Assembly: GCA_963920635.1 (NCBI GenBank)
Contig: OY987306.1
Span: 11,922,001 to 11,986,000 of the forward strand
Direction of reading: 5' to 3'
Length of the DNA stretch: 64,000 nt
DNA from: Pseudeuparius sepicola
Lineage: Eukaryota > Arthropoda > Insecta > Coleoptera > Anthribidae
In this document: positions 61,506 through 64,000 of the stretch, piece after piece
How positions within the stretch are numbered: the stretch's first letter is position 1
Layout: each line of letters starts with the position of its first letter
Notes under the pieces: generated by a model
Databases searched by the model: none
The model's input: the letters and a program-made list of their open reading frames with translations, nothing else
Told to the model about the DNA's origin: nothing
Translations under genes and position numbers: made by a program

Positions 61506-63345
61506 GAATGAAATTCAAAATACAGGTACTTAAATCGAATGATAAAAAATTTCCCATATAATGAGGACTTTATGTGTAACACTGCAAGTATATAATTCGG
61601 AATTATTAAGGCATTTCCGACTTTAAAGTCGGAATGTAAGCCTATTTCCCAGAGACATGGGTCCATGGAAGTGGGGGAAGCACTGCATCCCTATACTTTG
61701 AGATAAAAAATAAATGTTGTTTAATTTATATCTAATGATTTGCAATTAATATTAAATTAAGTAATATATTTTCTCTGAAATATGGCATAAAAGACGTAAA
61801 TATGTACTTAAAAATGGATGCGTAAACTGCGTAAACACCATCACACACACCACACATATTCTCTGTCGCATCGAGTCCTGACATCAAGGAGCTCGCGTCT
61901 CGAAATAGGCACAGAACACAGCCGACTTTAGGCAAGCCCTGATGTTGAGAAAACTGGCAAAATGGCTTGCGGGTCTGCGTGGCGTGGCCTGTCAGTCTTT
62001 GTCAGTTGATTTTACATAAGAAACTACGAGAATTAGTTTTATAGTGCGGGTAGTGGTATCGTCGTGAGATTTCTACGACGAGGCAGTGTGTCCCTGGGCG
62101 GAAACAGACTGCTCAAAGCGCTGGCGAAAGCTTTTTTATAAATTTGTTTTGTTCGTGCAAAACTGAAAAATTTTGAAAAGTTCGAAGTGAGGAAGCGAAA
62201 GAAGTTATAGGTTCCTTCTACGATTAGAAGCCCAGATGCCTCGAATCATCGAGGGAAGCTAGAACTTAGTTGAATACCTGGCTGTAAGTGAAATCGTAAT
62301 AATAACTTGAAGTAGCTAGGATTTCTTTGCTTGACGGCAGGCGGTCGACTTTTATTCGTTTTGGGCTTTCCAAAGGACGAAAATTTAAGTATAAAATTAT
62401 TAATAGACAAACTAAAGTACTCTTTAAAACTAAAGAAGTTTTTGTAATAATTGAAACATTGTTTAATATTATTGCAAAATTTTCTTTACCTAATTAAAGT
62501 CAAAAGATACTTTAGTTATATGTATTATGAAATGGACCCTAACTGCCATTTCAATCATAGAGATTCAGTTTTATGTGCGTTTGTTGTTTATATATATTTT
62601 TTGAAAATTTATCCGTAAGTGAAGATAATTGTCATTTGCCTGAAATAGCATTTTGCGAAAAATTCTAACAAAAATTCGACTTACTAAAAATGTAGTCCCC
62701 TCTATTTGCTCAAATTTGCCATATTATTTGTCGAAAATGTACCTATCCACACCAGGAATCGTACTTATTTTAAATACTTACACTTCTGTGTATATTTTGT
62801 TACCATTTTTATTATTGTCTGTTAAACAAACAAACTTACTTAACCCATTATAATTATAAAAATTGTTGATAATTTTATTAGAAAAGAGAAACTAAGTCAA
62901 AGTGCCGAAAAGTTTGTCAAAAAAAGCCAATCGGTATTAGGCCCGCTAGACTGCATAGACCCGTTGAACCATACCACTGCGTTGCCACATGTTTACACAG
63001 GGCTTGTAAGTTTAAGGAGGTTGTGCACCAGAAGCTTAGAAGCTGGGTTTATTGACCCTGCCGCCTCCTGCCACAAGAAGAAGCAGGTGCCCGAGCCCTG
63101 ATTCGGCTGTCTTCTACCTCTTTTAATTTGTACTGTGATTCAATGGGCGAATAAAATCGAAAATTTCATAGAGAGTTTTTGAATTTTCGGATTTTTTGCA
63201 GTTTTTTTTGCAATGGACGGACTATCTACTGTGCTGGTGAACAATAATAATGTGGAAAACTGTGTTTGTATTTTTGTATTGAGTGCTAATGGTACTTTTT
63301 TTTTTAAATTATGCACCGGAGCGAAATAACTGGTGGTTTCAAGCA
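61506..63345. other. Stretch without a recognised gene
   Basis: 61860-62300 is relatively GC-rich and ends in a possible splice donor CTGGCTGTAAGTG near 62280, so it could be a non-coding first exon on the + strand. No frame supports a protein. The rest is AT-rich. Confidence 0.35.
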
Positions 63346-63352
63346 CAAAATA

Positions 63353-63390
63353 TACTGTATGTCCCCGGATCAATCCGGGGACATACAGTA
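63353..63390. repeat. Perfect hairpin with 18-bp arms
   Basis: TACTGTATGTCCCCGGAT is followed by CA and then the exact inverse ATCCGGGGACATACAGTA. There is no mismatch in either arm. Confidence 0.85.
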
Positions 63391-63552
63391 CAACTCAAGT
63401 TCACATAAGGTGTAAATAACAATAAAAAATGTTTTGTTTTGTTTGAAATTTGAGATTCTGGGCATCAGCCCTGCTTGGTTTGAAACTAATTTGTGATATA
63501 ATTTTACTTTCAAAAATCACGTATGCCTTGGAAATGATGAAAAAACTCATCA

Positions 63553-64000
63553 GTAAAGTGCCCTTTTTGTAGGTTTTATGGCAAAATGTTATTAATTATT
63601 AGCGTCGCCCCTATGTGGGTGACATTGGATCTGCGAGGCTATAGGGGCGAAGTAAAGTTGATGGGCAATCACCTCCACCACAGCAGTACCGCAGCCATCA
63701 CCTTCCTGTGTTTATTTAAGTCTGAATATTTCATATTGCATCCTTTTAGCAGCTAAATTTCGTGGACAACCACGGAGAAAACAGATATTCTTTTAAATAT
63801 TTTCGTGGATCATCCACGCTTAATCTAGTGCAGTTGATAGCGGAATTTCGTGGCCAGCCACGGTATTGTGCGGTGTTGCCAGATGCTGGACAGTGGATGG
63901 AAAAACCGTAGATGTCTTCACATCAGTCTCAGTTTTTCATTCTGAACAAGTTTCCTTAATAACAGTTTGTCGTAAAACCTACAAAAAGGGCACTTTACTG
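63553..64000. mobile_element. hAT-like MITE with 46-bp inverted ends, right end at the window edge
   Basis: CAGTAAAGTGCCCTTTTTGT, AGGTTTTATGGCAAAATGTT at the left is inverted at 63955-64000 with three mismatches. The element ends exactly at or just beyond the last base. CAGTAAAGTG is hAT-style, so an 8-bp duplication AAACTCAT would be expected outside. No coding sequence. Confidence 0.75.
63755..63865. repeat. Three CGTGG-N-CCACG mini-hairpins
   Basis: CGTGGACAACCACG (63761-63774), CGTGGATCATCCACG (63804-63818) and CGTGGCCAGCCACG (63849-63862) are each preceded by TTT or TTTT and spaced about 43-45 bp apart. They lie inside the CAGTAAAGTG element. Confidence 0.75.

Noticed and set aside
61860..62300. 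First exon and promoter of a plus-strand gene
   Set aside because: Higher GC and one donor-like GTAAGT are not enough; no coding frame or partner exon is visible.

Overview
The window is a repeat-dense piece of an insect nuclear genome. Genes are split by GT-AG introns, AT content is high, four TTAGG-type telomere units sit at about 54.0 kb, and remnants of many transposon classes are packed together. A beetle or similar insect is my guess; no species marker is visible.

Two host genes can be supported, and they converge. On the + strand, 11836..30345 is a complete four-exon gene for a mitochondrial sirtuin-5 type NAD-dependent lysine deacylase (301 aa). Its first intron is 17.5 kb and the other two are about 55-60 bp. 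On the - strand, 36141..56625 holds fourteen exons of dual oxidase (Duox), 1449 codons from within the peroxidase domain to the natural stop. The most N-terminal exon or exons lie beyond the window. Every listed exon junction of both genes keeps the reading frame and has GT/AG borders.

The rest is mostly mobile DNA. From 1 to 11.5 kb: a tandem repeat, foldback elements, a 5'-truncated LINE, and a DIRS-like tyrosine-recombinase retroelement that is itself hit by a MITE and by a hAT relic carrying another inverted-repeat element. It ends about 350 bp before the sirtuin start codon. Sirtuin intron 1 holds a 142-bp satellite, decayed THAP and MADF genes, a mariner-type element with about 590-bp inverted ends, a LINE with an intact ORF1, and a reverse-strand LINE split by a DNA transposon with about 34-bp inverted ends. 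Between the genes lie a hAT element with a perfect 8-bp target duplication and a piggyBac-like element between TTAA sites. The 8.1-kb Duox intron (40622..48726) is a stack of inverted repeats, including a 2.9-kb palindrome with arms of more than 1.1 kb. The 4.5-kb Duox intron (51805..56275) holds a Penelope-like element with a GIY-YIG nuclease and a decayed hammerhead-ribozyme motif. From 57 kb to the end are a second hAT element with an 8-bp duplication, two more hammerhead-like cores, a decayed Tc1 transposase and several palindromes.

I see no bacterial-type operon, CRISPR array, tRNA or rRNA. The most notable content is the ribozyme motifs tied to Penelope-type sequence, the nested palindromes in the Duox intron, and a recurring MITE with a double-nested hairpin.
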